From JAPOKJ01 sp031421635 (GTDB lineage: Bacteria > Pseudomonadota > Gammaproteobacteria > Burkholderiales > Burkholderiaceae_E): a DNA stretch of 64,000 bases. The DNA lies in assembly GCA_031421635.1 (NCBI GenBank), contig JANOPA010000039.1, positions 1 through 64,000 on the forward strand. Reading direction: 5' to 3'. This document shows positions 25,201 through 34,668 of the stretch, one piece after another (within the stretch, counting starts at the first letter, position 1; each line of letters begins with the position of its first letter). The notes under the pieces were generated by a model that did not search any database, was not told where the DNA came from, and saw nothing but the letters and a program-made list of their open reading frames with translations. The position numbers were made by a program, and so were the translations under genes.

Positions 25201-27060
25201 TTAGGCACGGTACATCGCCTCGATCTGGGTCGAGTACTTTTGTTGAATGAGTTTGCGTTTGAGCTTCATGGTTGGGGTGAGCTCTTCGTCTTCAGCGGTA
25301 AGTTGATTTTCCAACAAGAAGAACTTCTTCACCTGCTCCACGCGAGCAAATTTTTTGTTGATCTTGTCGATCTCGCCTTGAATGAGTTCTTGCACCTGCG
25401 GCGCTTTGCACAAACTCGCGTAGTTGGAGAAAGGGATATCGCCGTCTTGGGCGAACTTCTCGACGTTCTCTTGATCGATCAAAATAATGACGGTGAGATA
25501 GGGCCGCTTGTCGCCAATCACCACGGCATCGGTAATGTAAGGCGAGAACTTCAGCTCGTTCTCAAATTCACTGGGTGTGACGTTCTTGCCACCAGCCGTG
25601 ATGATGATGTCCTTCATACGGTCGGTAATGCGGAAGTACCCTTCCTCATCGACCGACCCGACGTCACCAGTATGTAACCAGCCGTCCTTGTCAATAGTCT
25701 CGGCAGTTTTTTCTGGCTGATTCAAATAGCCCGCGAAGACGCTTTTGCCTCGCACCAAAATTTCGTTGGTCTCTTTGTCGATACGCACTTCGCAAAACTT
25801 CGCGGCGGTGCCGATACTGCCCGGCTTGATTTTCGTCGGCGGCATGCCGGTCGCAGCGCCGGTGGTTTCGGTCATGCCCCAGACTTCGAGCATGGGTACG
25901 CCAATGGACAAATACCATTTCACTAATTCAGGCGAAATCGGTGCCGCGCCGGTCACCGCGAAACGTGCATTATTCAGGCCAATGAGTTTGCGTACGTTAT
26001 CAATCGCCAGCACTCGAGCAATGCGGTATTTGAGCTTATTAACGAACGGCACGGTTTTGCCTTGCATGACCAGATCGGCAACCTCGGCACCCGCTTTGAT
26101 ACTCCAGGCATAAGCGAGCTGTTGGAGCTTGCCAGCTTCCTTGACGGCAATGGTGACGGACGAATAGAACTTCTCCCACACACGCGGGACCGCTGTAAAG
26201 ACGGTGGGGGAAATCTCTCGCACGTTATCAGGCACGGTATCCGGGTTCTCCACGAAATTTAGCTTCGAGCCGGTGTACATCGCAAAGTATTGCCCGCCCA
26301 TGCGCTCTGCAATATGGCAAAGCGGCAGGAAGCACATGCGCTCATCGGTCTCATCCTGGCTGGTTAACGTGTTGTAGCCGCGAACGGTGTACACCAAGCC
26401 TTCATGGATGTGCATTGCACCCTTCGGCTTTCCCGTAGTACCAGAGGTATAGACGAGAATGGCCAGATCTGAGGGTTTAACCGCTTTGACGCGCGCGTCC
26501 ATCTCGCCGGAATGATGCTGAGCATAGGCGCGACCCAACTCGCGCAACTGGTCCAGGCCGATGACATCGGGGTCGGAGAAATCGCGCAGTCCTTCCATAT
26601 CGAGCACGATGATCTTACGCAACTTGGGCAACTGGGCTCGTGCTTCCAAAGCCTTGTCGAGCTGCTCATCATCCTCAACGAATAGATAAACCGTGCCAGA
26701 ATCCTGAGAGAGGTATTGCACCTGGACTGCAGCGTCGGTCGGATAGATACCATTGGACACCCCGCCACAGCTCAAAATTGCGAGGTCGACGAAAACCCAG
26801 TCGACCGTGGTGTTGGCTAAAACAGAGGCGCACTCGCCGGGTGCAAAACCTAAACTCATTAGTCCGTTGGCAATCTCGCGCACTTGCTGGCCGGTTTGAT
26901 TCCAGGTCCAACTGCGCCAAATCCCTAATTCTTTTTGACGCAACCAAACCCGATCACCGCGCTTCGCCACCGCGTTCCAGAACATGGACGGCATCGTGTC
27001 GCCATCTAACACCGACTCGAGTTTAGGTTGAATATGCGAGAGGTCCCACAAGTTAGCCAT
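25201..27060 (-). CDS. AMP-dependent long-chain-type acyl-CoA synthetase
   Basis: Activates a carboxylate to its CoA thioester using ATP. The 619-residue ANL enzyme has the AMP-binding motif LVYTSGTTGKPKGAMH, EVWGMTETTGAATGMP, the hinge ITDRMKDIIITAGGKNVTPSEFEN and the C-terminal domain. It resembles FadD15-type enzymes. It lies 9 bp after the livF-type gene and 44 bp before the binding-protein gene, so it is inserted within the transporter operon. That arrangement implies import and immediate activation of a carboxylic acid that probably feeds the acyl-CoA operon at 14098-22748. Confidence 0.94.
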   Translation of the reverse strand: MANLWDLSHIQPKLESVLDGDTMPSMFWNAVAKRGDRVWLRQKELGIWRSWTWNQTGQQVREIANGLMSLGFAPGECASVLANTTVDWVFVDLAILSCGGVSNGIYPTDAAVQVQYLSQDSGTVYLFVEDDEQLDKALEARAQLPKLRKIIVLDMEGLRDFSDPDVIGLDQLRELGRAYAQHHSGEMDARVKAVKPSDLAILVYTSGTTGKPKGAMHIHEGLVYTVRGYNTLTSQDETDERMCFLPLCHIAERMGGQYFAMYTGSKLNFVENPDTVPDNVREISPTVFTAVPRVWEKFYSSVTIAVKEAGKLQQLAYAWSIKAGAEVADLVMQGKTVPFVNKLKYRIARVLAIDNVRKLIGLNNARFAVTGAAPISPELVKWYLSIGVPMLEVWGMTETTGAATGMPPTKIKPGSIGTAAKFCEVRIDKETNEILVRGKSVFAGYLNQPEKTAETIDKDGWLHTGDVGSVDEEGYFRITDRMKDIIITAGGKNVTPSEFENELKFSPYITDAVVIGDKRPYLTVIILIDQENVEKFAQDGDIPFSNYASLCKAPQVQELIQGEIDKINKKFARVEQVKKFFLLENQLTAEDEELTPTMKLKRKLIQQKYSTQIEAMYRA

Positions 27061-27069
27061 GCTGTACTC

Positions 27070-27906
27070 CTAGCGCCAAGTCTTTTTCTTTTTCCAACGC
27101 CGTTCGCCCCGAAGGCCTTCTTCCTTCATGCCCAAATAGAACTCTTTGATGTCGTCCTTTTCGCGCAGGCGCTCGCAGGTATCTTCCATCACAATGCGGC
27201 CGTTTTCAAGCACATAGCCATAGTCAGAGGCGTTGAGGGCCATATTGGCGTTTTGCTCGACCAGCAAAATCGTGGTGCCTCGTTCGCGATTAATACGCAC
27301 CACAATCTCGAAAATTTCTTTGGTCAGCTTAGGACTCAATCCAAGACTGGGCTCGTCTAACAGGATGAGCTTGGGAGAAGCCATCAAGGCCCTGGAGATC
27401 GCCAACATTTGCTGCTGCCCGCCGGAGAATAGGCCGGCATCTTGAGCGGCGCGCTCACGGAGAATCGGGAAGTAGTTAAACACCCCTTCGATGTCGCGCG
27501 CCACTTGATCGCGGTCTTTGCGGGTGTATGCGCCCATCAGCAAATTATCGCGCACCGACAGCAGCGGGAAAACCTCTCGGCCCTCCGGTACATGACTCAG
27601 GCCTTTTTGTACTACGACCGTCGGATCCACGGCAGTGATGTCGTCGCCATTGAACTGAATGCTGCCGCGACTCGGATCAATAATGCCAGAGATGGTTTTC
27701 AGAATCGTTGTTTTGCCCGCGCCATTCGAGCCCAACACCGTGGCAATTTCGCCTTTCGTGACTTTGAGGCTTACGCCGCGAATGGCCTTAATCGGGCCAT
27801 AGGCACTCTCGACGTTGGAGAGCGTCAACATGGCCATTTTATCGGTTCCAACGGATTCAGTGGCCACGCTGGTTGAATGATGGCTCGGGGCTTGCATGGC
27901 GCTCAT
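27070..27906 (-). CDS. livF: Branched-chain-type ABC transporter ATP-binding protein LivF
   Basis: The 278-residue ATPase carries Walker A GSNGAGKTT, signature FSGGQQQMLAISRALMA, Walker B LILLDEPSLGLSP and the LivF-like tail. It has an N-terminal extension of about 25 residues (ahead of MLTLSNVESAYGPIKAI), which is kept because its ATG overlaps the livG stop by 4 bp. It is the second ATPase of the hydrophobic amino acid uptake family. Confidence 0.95.
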   Translation of the reverse strand: MSAMQAPSHHSTSVATESVGTDKMAMLTLSNVESAYGPIKAIRGVSLKVTKGEIATVLGSNGAGKTTILKTISGIIDPSRGSIQFNGDDITAVDPTVVVQKGLSHVPEGREVFPLLSVRDNLLMGAYTRKDRDQVARDIEGVFNYFPILRERAAQDAGLFSGGQQQMLAISRALMASPKLILLDEPSLGLSPKLTKEIFEIVVRINRERGTTILLVEQNANMALNASDYGYVLENGRIVMEDTCERLREKDDIKEFYLGMKEEGLRGERRWKKKKTWR

Positions 27907-28778
27907 GCTTTGGCTCGGCGCAAATTGGCAACGTCTTCAACCGAGCCCAGGTAGGCTTCGATCACGCCAGGGTCACGCTGTACCTCGGAGGGTGTACCCA
28001 TCGCGATACGCTCGCCCTGGTTCATGGCTAGCACTCGGTCAGACACCTTGGAGACGAGTGTCATATCATGTTCCACCATCAAGACAGTGATGCCAAGCTC
28101 ATGCTTGATGTCCTGAATCCAGAAAGCCATATCGTCGGTCTCTTCGACGTTTAGACCGGAAGACGGTTCATCTAATAACAAGAGCTTGGGTTCGGTGCAA
28201 AGGGCACGCGCCAGCTCGACGACTTTGCGCACGCCATAGGGCAGGCCGGCCACCATCGTGTCGCGAAACGGTTGCATGTCCAGGAAGTCGATCACTTTCT
28301 CGACTTTTTCTCTCGCTTCAATCTCAGCCTTGCGGGCTTTGCCTGTAAAGAAGGCGTCTTGCCAAGTACTGGTCTTGCGATGCACGTGACGACCGATCAG
28401 CAAATTCTGCAAAACGGTTGCGTACTCGAAAAGCTCAATGTTCTGGAAGGTGCGGGCAATTCCGAGCTGGGCTACATCGTGGGGGGCGATTTCGCTAAGG
28501 CGCTTTCCTTCAAACTGAATTTCGCCGGTAGTCGGTGTGTAGATACGGCTGATCAAGTTAAATACGGTGGTTTTACCGGCGCCGTTCGGGCCGATCAGGG
28601 TAAAGACCTCGCCACGCTTTACATCGAAGCTTACTTGGTTGACGGCCAATAGGCCGCCGAAACGCACACTGATATCGCGTGCCGAGAGCAGGATGTTGTC
28701 ACTTTTGTCGGACGCCAACGGGGTTGCAGCAGCCGCATCATTCGGAGTAGTAGCTGGGTGCAAGATGGCGACGCTCAT
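27903..28778 (-). CDS. livG: Branched-chain-type ABC transporter ATP-binding protein LivG
   Basis: The 291-residue ATPase has Walker A GPNGAGKTT, the LivG-typical IARTFQNIELFEYATVLQNLLIGRH segment, signature-like LPYGVRKVVELARALC, Walker B LLLLDEPSSGLN and VMVEHDM. The start overlaps the livM stop by 4 bp and the stop overlaps livF by 4 bp. An unusually long leader of about 25 residues (PATTPNDAAAATPLASDKSD) precedes the domain. Confidence 0.95.
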   Translation of the reverse strand: MSVAILHPATTPNDAAAATPLASDKSDNILLSARDISVRFGGLLAVNQVSFDVKRGEVFTLIGPNGAGKTTVFNLISRIYTPTTGEIQFEGKRLSEIAPHDVAQLGIARTFQNIELFEYATVLQNLLIGRHVHRKTSTWQDAFFTGKARKAEIEAREKVEKVIDFLDMQPFRDTMVAGLPYGVRKVVELARALCTEPKLLLLDEPSSGLNVEETDDMAFWIQDIKHELGITVLMVEHDMTLVSKVSDRVLAMNQGERIAMGTPSEVQRDPGVIEAYLGSVEDVANLRRAKA

Positions 28779-29851
28779 TTGAGTCGATCCGATTTTTGGA
28801 AGCTCTTTTGTCGTTTGAACATACCGCGACGATAAAACGGGAACATCTGCAAATAGGTTCGCACCTTGAGCCAGCGACCATAAAGACCCAAGGGCTCAAA
28901 CATCACAAACAAAATGAGCACCGCACCATAGATGGCGCTCTTCAGGCCCGGCGCATTAGCAACCACCTCAGGCAGAATACCCTTGGATAGATTAATGAGC
29001 TGAGGCATGGTGATGAGGAAAATCGCCCCCAGGAAAGCGCCATGGATTGAGCCCAAACCACCAATCACGACCAATAGCAATAGATCAATGGACTGCGCAA
29101 GGTCAAACTGTTCGGGTGAAATAAATTTGAGCGCATGGGCATAAAGCGCACCGGCGAAACCGGTCAGCAAGGCCGAGATCGCGAACGACATCGTCTTGTA
29201 ACGGGCCAGGTTAATGCCCATGCTCTGCGCAGAAATTTCCGAATCGCGGATGGCGACGAATGCCCGACCTGTCGAAGAGCGCAATAGATTGACGATCACC
29301 AAACTGCAAGCCACTGCGATGACCAGACAAAGCAGATAAAACTCAGTACTGGTGGACAATTTCCAACCAAAAATGTCGGGCGCAGCGACATTCATTCCAG
29401 AATTACCGCCGGTAACTTTTTCCCATCGGGAAAAAACCTCTTGAACAATATAACCGCAGGAAAGCGTGGCAATACCAAGATAGATGCCTTTGACTCGCAA
29501 TGCCGGCAAACCGACGATGATGCCCACCAGGGCGGCCATCACTCCCGCTAATGGGAAAGCAAAAAGGAAAGGTATGCCTGCCTTGACTAATACTGCTTGC
29601 GTATACGCGCCCACCCCCAGGAAGGCGGCGTGACCGATGGAGAACTGACCTGTAAAACCGGCCAAAAGCATCAAGCCTAGACCCGCAATGCCATAGATCA
29701 GTACAAAGGTGAGTTGAGCGACCCAGTATTCGGAAATCCACCAGGGACAACTGATCAAGAGCAAAATCAACAACCCGTACCAAAACTTGTGACCGCCATG
29801 CTTGGCAAGTTTGATGTCTTGTCCGTAATCGGTTTTGAACAAGAAACGCAT
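28775..29851 (-). CDS. livM: Branched-chain-type ABC transporter permease LivM
   Basis: A 358-residue polytopic membrane protein with about nine or ten hydrophobic segments. LivM hallmarks are GLGLMLLAGFTGQFSIGHAAFLGVGAYT, LPALRVKGIYLGIATL and SAQSMGINLARYKTMSFAISALLTGFAGALYAH. It pairs with LivH to make the transmembrane channel. It begins 3 bp after the livH stop. Confidence 0.95.
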   Translation of the reverse strand: MRFLFKTDYGQDIKLAKHGGHKFWYGLLILLLISCPWWISEYWVAQLTFVLIYGIAGLGLMLLAGFTGQFSIGHAAFLGVGAYTQAVLVKAGIPFLFAFPLAGVMAALVGIIVGLPALRVKGIYLGIATLSCGYIVQEVFSRWEKVTGGNSGMNVAAPDIFGWKLSTSTEFYLLCLVIAVACSLVIVNLLRSSTGRAFVAIRDSEISAQSMGINLARYKTMSFAISALLTGFAGALYAHALKFISPEQFDLAQSIDLLLLVVIGGLGSIHGAFLGAIFLITMPQLINLSKGILPEVVANAPGLKSAIYGAVLILFVMFEPLGLYGRWLKVRTYLQMFPFYRRGMFKRQKSFQKSDRLK

Positions 29852-29854
29852 CGA

Positions 29855-30730
29855 TCAAACCTTCTTGCGCAGTTTTTCACCGAACAATCCGTTCGGCTTC
29901 AGCATCAACATGAGCAGCACCACCACATAAGCGGCAATGTCCTTAAAGCCCTCGGGCAAATAAAAGCCTGAAAGAGATTCCACAATACCAATCACCAGGC
30001 CACCAACAATCGCTCCAGGCAGGCTCCCAAAACCACCCACGACGGCGGCAGGGAAAGCTTTCAGCCCAATGAACCCTAAATTGGCGTGCACAAAGGTGAT
30101 GGGGGCGAGGAGGATACCCGCAAGTGCCGCGACCGCTGCCGACAAGCCCCAGACCAAGCCATTCAATTTGCGCACGGGAATACCCATGTAGTAGGCCGCC
30201 AATTGGTTTTGCGACGACGCTTGCATCGCCACCCCGAGCTTGCTGTACTTGAAAAGTGCGTATAGAACCGCGCACAAGACGGCGGTCACAGCGATGATGA
30301 CCAAATGCTCAAGGTTAAGTATCAGCGCGCCTAACTTCCACACCTGGTCTTTGTAGGGCACGGGCATGGTATGGGTTTCTGTACCAATCACGGGGATCAT
30401 GGTGATCAACCCACGGGCTACATAGCCAATACCGATCGTCAACATCACAATTGAAAAGGCAGGCTGGCCGAGCACGGGTCGAATCACGACTCGTTCAATA
30501 AGCACTCCAACAATGGCCATGGCAACGACCGAGCAAAGTATCGCCAGCCAAAACGGAAAGTTCAAGATCGTCATGCAAGCAAGACCACCGAACGCACCCA
30601 GCATCATCATTTCGCCTTGGGCAAAGGTGACGGTTTCGGTGGCTTTGTAGATCAGGACGAAGCCCAGTGCAATCAGACCGTAGATACAGCCTTGGGCGAT
30701 TCCGCTAATGATGAGTTGTAATAATTGCAT
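29855..30730 (-). CDS. livH: Branched-chain-type ABC transporter permease LivH
   Basis: A 291-residue membrane protein, first gene of the transporter operon. LivH features are IISGIAQGCIYGLIALGFVLIYKATETVTFAQGEMMMLGAF, GMPVRKLNGLVWGLSAAVAALAG-like segments (here MGIPVRKLNGLVWGLSAAVAA) and FIGLKAFPAAVVGGFGSLPGAIVGG. The 117-bp gap upstream would hold its promoter; I see no clear operator there. Confidence 0.95.
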   Translation of the reverse strand: MQLLQLIISGIAQGCIYGLIALGFVLIYKATETVTFAQGEMMMLGAFGGLACMTILNFPFWLAILCSVVAMAIVGVLIERVVIRPVLGQPAFSIVMLTIGIGYVARGLITMIPVIGTETHTMPVPYKDQVWKLGALILNLEHLVIIAVTAVLCAVLYALFKYSKLGVAMQASSQNQLAAYYMGIPVRKLNGLVWGLSAAVAALAGILLAPITFVHANLGFIGLKAFPAAVVGGFGSLPGAIVGGLVIGIVESLSGFYLPEGFKDIAAYVVVLLMLMLKPNGLFGEKLRKKV

Positions 30731-30847
30731 GGGTTTGTGGAGCGTATTTAACCATGAATTTTCACCAGTATTTTTGCTGCACTGCGGCAGTCTTCGCCCG
30801 TATTCAGACTCGGTAATCTTGACCGCGAAACTCAGGGCGTCCGATTA

Positions 30848-32269
30848 TTACGGCGCGATCTGCTCCGCATAGTCATACAGGGATGACAGTATCTGGTGGC
30901 CGCGTTCATCGGCCGACTCGTTCAAAACATCAAGCTGATCAAAGAATGCTTGCAGCGTCGTGAACCCACCCACGCCCTCATGTAAACGTCGCACACGGTG
31001 CTCATGCCAGCGCGCTTGGTCGTCCGTATTTAAGGTTTCAGCAAAGTTACGAGCACGGTAGCGAAACAGGATTTGATCGAGTCGCGCATCCGTGAACGCT
31101 GGAAGCCTCGCACCGAGTTGCTCTGGTTTTAAGCCGCGCAGACGCTGCAATGTGCGTCGATCCTCGTTGCCGACAAATCCGCCGTAGAGATCTTCGTCAA
31201 CATCAACATTTAACCCAGCCGGTCTAGCGAACACCGGGGGCCAAAGCGGGTTCAAACGATGAGTCTGAGCGGCAAGGCTCTCTGCAAAGCGCAAGCCTTG
31301 CTCAATATCGATTCCCCATTTCGCTGCCATGGCCGGACTCAATGTTTTGAGATTGCCAATCACAATGGGCGACTTGTTAAGGTGAATGCTCTTGATCGGC
31401 AGTCGAGTCACACCTTCTGGAAGCTCGTCGAGTTTACTGAACATACGCTGGCGAATCACCTCCGAGGTCAATGAGAACAGTTCACTCGGATCGACGGACA
31501 AATCCCATACGATGATCTCGTTCTTGTTGGTCGGATGGATCGCCAGGGGCCACACCAAGGCCATGCAGCCGCGCTCGGTACCGTACATGCCGGACACATG
31601 CAAAAAAGGCTTTCCGACACCGATTTCACGGGCCACTTCGTCCTTTTTTCTAAGTCGTAAACAAAAATCCCAAAGCTTCGGTTGCGCGCTCTTGATCAGC
31701 CGTGCCAAGCCGATGGTTGCTCGCACATCGGACAGAGCATCATGGGCGGCTTCATGCGATAGGCCATTGGCACGGGTGAGCTTCTCAAGCTTGAAGGAAG
31801 GTTTACCGTCTTCGTTGTTAGGCCATCGAATACCCTCGGGACGCAGTGCCCAAGTGACCCGCACCACATCGAGTAGATCCCATCGCCCACACTGATTTTG
31901 CCATTCACGGGCATAAGGGTCGATGAGGTTTCGCCAGAACAAATGGCGCGTCACCTCATCGTCGAAACGAATCGAGTTATAGCCCACACCAATCGTACCG
32001 GTGTGCGCCAGTTGCGCCTCTATGGTGTTGGCAAAGACGTTTTCGGCAACCCCTCGCTCCAGACAAACCTGTGGCGTGATTCCGGTGAGTAAACAGGCCT
32101 CGGGATCCGGCAAGATATCCGGCGCAGGCCGACAATAAAGCATGACGGGATCACCGATTTCATTCAACTGCTCATCGGTGCGCAGGCCCGCAAACTGGGC
32201 AGGTCGGTCGCGACGCGGGACGCGGCCGAACGTTTCATAATCGTGCCAAAAGAAAGAGAAATCGCTCAT
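30848..32269 (-). CDS. sbcB: Exodeoxyribonuclease I
   Basis: Degrades single-stranded DNA 3' to 5' during recombination and mismatch repair. From ATG 32269 the product is 473 residues, matching E. coli ExoI (475). DEDD-family residues are visible in FFWHDYETFG at the start, GVGYNSIRFDDEVTRHLFWRN, and HDALSDVRATIGLARLI; the SH3-like and C-terminal helical parts follow (LYGGFVGNEDRRTLQRL, FRYRARNFAETL). An upstream in-frame extension of 32 codons lies in the gap and is rejected. It is last in a run with the M20 peptidase and unknown gene. Confidence 0.95.
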   Translation of the reverse strand: MSDFSFFWHDYETFGRVPRRDRPAQFAGLRTDEQLNEIGDPVMLYCRPAPDILPDPEACLLTGITPQVCLERGVAENVFANTIEAQLAHTGTIGVGYNSIRFDDEVTRHLFWRNLIDPYAREWQNQCGRWDLLDVVRVTWALRPEGIRWPNNEDGKPSFKLEKLTRANGLSHEAAHDALSDVRATIGLARLIKSAQPKLWDFCLRLRKKDEVAREIGVGKPFLHVSGMYGTERGCMALVWPLAIHPTNKNEIIVWDLSVDPSELFSLTSEVIRQRMFSKLDELPEGVTRLPIKSIHLNKSPIVIGNLKTLSPAMAAKWGIDIEQGLRFAESLAAQTHRLNPLWPPVFARPAGLNVDVDEDLYGGFVGNEDRRTLQRLRGLKPEQLGARLPAFTDARLDQILFRYRARNFAETLNTDDQARWHEHRVRRLHEGVGGFTTLQAFFDQLDVLNESADERGHQILSSLYDYAEQIAP

Positions 32270-32300
32270 GCCCGCAAGATACCCGAGATTGCCTGAGTTG

Positions 32301-33083
32301 TCAGACGGCGTTGTCAGACCGCGGTGGCGCAAACACCGGTTGCAAGACTTCCAATTCGGCATCACTTGTGGCCACCAGCCAGTGCTTCGCCTGCTTTACC
32401 AGGAGCTGGTTGTGATCTTTAAATGGACCCATCGCGGCTGCCTTGGTCCAAACCACTGGACCGGCCCGACTAGTCTTAGCCGAAGGCGCGCCGATCAAAA
32501 TTGCGTAGGGTGCCAACACAATGGACACAAACGGCTTGCTCGGCTTGGCATGCACACGCCAGTCAACAAAAGGGGACTCACTCATCAATAACGGCGCGGG
32601 CAGCCCGTAGAATACGATGAAGTCATACAAGGCCATTTGCTCGCGCAGCGGCATGTAGAGTTTACGAATATCGTCGAAGACTGCATCGCGAATCTCGTCA
32701 TCAAACATGGGCTCAAGGGCATAACGCGCTTGAGCAGCAAGCGCCTCGCTCTGATAGGCGCAGCGCAAAGCAATATCCACACACTCCTGCACTGCGCGTT
32801 GCACCTCAGCCGGCAAGCCGGCCTCGCCGGGTTCGCCCATTTGGGCCGCCCTTAGAAACTTCGCTAAGGCAGCCTCATGGACGACAGGTGGGCTCTGAAG
32901 CGCAGCGGTTTCGTCTTTTACCAAGGAAATATAGACCGGATGATCAGCCGCGAAGCCAGCCTTCTTGCCCTCATCGAACTTCAACTCGCCAGTGCTGCAG
33001 TCGAGATAACGCGTACCGATATGGCCGTGTTCCCATAGCCAATTCTTAAGGATGGGACGCAGGGGGTGATGAAGTTCACTCAC
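32301..33083 (-). CDS. Uncharacterised cytoplasmic protein between an M20 peptidase and sbcB
   Basis: A 260-residue protein I cannot assign. No signal peptide or membrane segment is visible. A mid-protein helix-rich region (ALAAQARYALEPMFDDEIRDAVFDDIRKLY) precedes a beta-rich part (PLLMSESPFVDWRVHAKPSK, VSIVLAPYAILIGAP) that vaguely recalls DUF4238-type proteins; the resemblance is weak. Two consecutive GTG codons can start it; the second (33083) forms a GTGA overlap with the peptidase stop, suggesting translational coupling. Confidence 0.7.
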   Translation of the reverse strand: MSELHHPLRPILKNWLWEHGHIGTRYLDCSTGELKFDEGKKAGFAADHPVYISLVKDETAALQSPPVVHEAALAKFLRAAQMGEPGEAGLPAEVQRAVQECVDIALRCAYQSEALAAQARYALEPMFDDEIRDAVFDDIRKLYMPLREQMALYDFIVFYGLPAPLLMSESPFVDWRVHAKPSKPFVSIVLAPYAILIGAPSAKTSRAGPVVWTKAAAMGPFKDHNQLLVKQAKHWLVATSDAELEVLQPVFAPPRSDNAV

Positions 33084-34417
33084 CACTTCACCAAGCCTCG
33101 CCCGATGTCCATCACCATCCGCGTCGAAAGATAGAGCCGCGGCTCAATCGAATCGATGTAAATATACTCGTCATCATTGGAATGGGCGCCATGACCACGC
33201 AGACCAAAACTCTCAAGAACGCCACCCTTAGGTTTGAGACCGGCAAACGCAGCATCGGTGCCGCCGCCCGTCGCGACCGAACGAATCTCGAGCGGCTTAT
33301 CGATTTCGCCAAACACGGAGACCGCGTGACGCGCCAGAGCCCTTGATGCATCATTAGCCACGAAGGCCGGGCGACTGCGCAAAAACTCGAGCTCCACCTT
33401 GGTGTCTGGAATAAGATGCTCTTTGATGGCTTGGCGCAAGGCCTTCTCCATCTCGTCCATATCCTGATTGGCGAAGGCGCGAATATCAGCCACCGCATTC
33501 GCCTCCGCCGGAATGACATTTCTAATTTCACCCGACCGTGCAACCGTCCAATTGATTTGCAGCCCCTTGCTCTTATCGCCTAAATTGCGCGTTTTCAAAA
33601 TTTGATGCGAAAGCTCGTAGAGCGCGTTGCGGCCTGCCTCGGGAGCCGCGCCAGCATGAGAGGCCTTACCCGTGACCTTGAGAGTTGCAATCGCAATGCT
33701 GCTGGTAGCTAACCGCACCCAGTCCTTGGTGCTGCCTCCACCCTCGAAGGACAAGACGGCATCGTACTCTCCGCCTAATCGGGTAAGCAGAGCACTCGAG
33801 CCTGGTGAGCCGACCTCTTCATCGGCGTTGATCAGTACCGCCAATTCGGCGTAGTCTTTAAACCCAAGGCGCTGCAACATTTCGACGGTGTGCATGATCA
33901 ACGCCACGCCGGCTTTATCATCGGCGATGGCAAGGCCATAGGCTCGATTGCCGTCCACGCGAAAAGGCTGTTTGGCCAACATGCCACGGGGATACACGGT
34001 ATCCATGTGAGCGATCAACAAGACCTTCTTGACGCCCGTGCCAGCCAAACGACCATAAACCGCCGAGCCTAAGGTTGCACCTTTGAGGAGAAGGTGATCC
34101 TCCGGTGCCTTCATCGGGACGGATTCCACCGTCATGCCAGCAGCCTTAAGCCTTTGACTCACCAATTGCTCGACCTGAGCCAAGCCTTCGAGATCGCGGC
34201 TTCCCGACTCAATTGAGGTCAGTGACTCAAGTGACTTCAAGAGCTTGCCTGCTTCTAAGGCGACCTCTGCTTTTATTTGTGTGGCGCTGAGGACTCCAGA
34301 CCGGGCCACAGATTGCGCCTCGCCGGGGGTAGCCGCCATCAAGCACACCCCGAAGACCAGCGTGATCACGACAAGGCGAAGATTGACGAACGAGTTTGGA
34401 AGACTGACTGTAATCAT
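33080..34417 (-). CDS. M20-family zinc metallopeptidase, glutamate carboxypeptidase (CPG2)-like, exported
   Basis: The 445-residue enzyme has an N-terminal signal/anchor (VVITLVFGVCLMAATPGEAQ). Metal ligands of the M20 fold are seen in IAHMDTVYPRG, GLAIADDKAGVA, INADEEVGSPGSSA and RGHGAHSNDDEY; the Glu pair in DEEVGS includes the catalytic base. The dimerisation domain contains the GKASHAGAAPEAGRNA segment. The family cleaves C-terminal glutamate from folates or peptides. It is first of a three-gene run with the unknown gene and sbcB; no link to sbcB function is evident. Confidence 0.92.
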   Translation of the reverse strand: MITVSLPNSFVNLRLVVITLVFGVCLMAATPGEAQSVARSGVLSATQIKAEVALEAGKLLKSLESLTSIESGSRDLEGLAQVEQLVSQRLKAAGMTVESVPMKAPEDHLLLKGATLGSAVYGRLAGTGVKKVLLIAHMDTVYPRGMLAKQPFRVDGNRAYGLAIADDKAGVALIMHTVEMLQRLGFKDYAELAVLINADEEVGSPGSSALLTRLGGEYDAVLSFEGGGSTKDWVRLATSSIAIATLKVTGKASHAGAAPEAGRNALYELSHQILKTRNLGDKSKGLQINWTVARSGEIRNVIPAEANAVADIRAFANQDMDEMEKALRQAIKEHLIPDTKVELEFLRSRPAFVANDASRALARHAVSVFGEIDKPLEIRSVATGGGTDAAFAGLKPKGGVLESFGLRGHGAHSNDDEYIYIDSIEPRLYLSTRMVMDIGRGLVKW

Positions 34418-34578
34418 ATGCCATCAATAGAAAGGGAGTAGACCGTGGGACTCGATATTCCTCACGCCAGTATCCCATGTTGGCCAACACTAGCCTATTC
34501 CAAGTTCTGAGATTTCGCGTTGACACTGGTCGCAAGCTGTGCAATCCTCAAAGTTCCAAAGAAGCTACCCGATAGCTC

Positions 34579-34601
34579 TAGTGCGGTGCGTCACCGCACT
34601 A
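34579..34601. repeat. 10-bp perfect hairpin in the leader of the TRAP operon
   Basis: TAGTGCGGTG and CACCGCACTA flank a CGT loop. No T-tract follows, so it is more likely an RNA stabiliser or regulator site than a terminator. It lies 67 bp before the TRAP binding-protein start. A second small hairpin, GGCC-T6GC-GGCC, follows at about 34633-34646. Confidence 0.6.
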
Positions 34602-34668
34602 AAGGTTCCGAATTAGAGGATCCCGCCCCGGCCTTTTTTGCGGCCGACCCACTGAGGAGACCCCTACT

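Noticed and set aside
30731..30847. tRNA or small RNA gene in the livH-sbcB gap
   Set aside because: No cloverleaf-like pairing or CCA end could be found by eye; only AT-rich spacer is seen.
34633..34646. Terminator hairpin GGCC-T6GC-GGCC
   Set aside because: The T run is in the loop, not after the stem, and it lies just upstream of a gene start.
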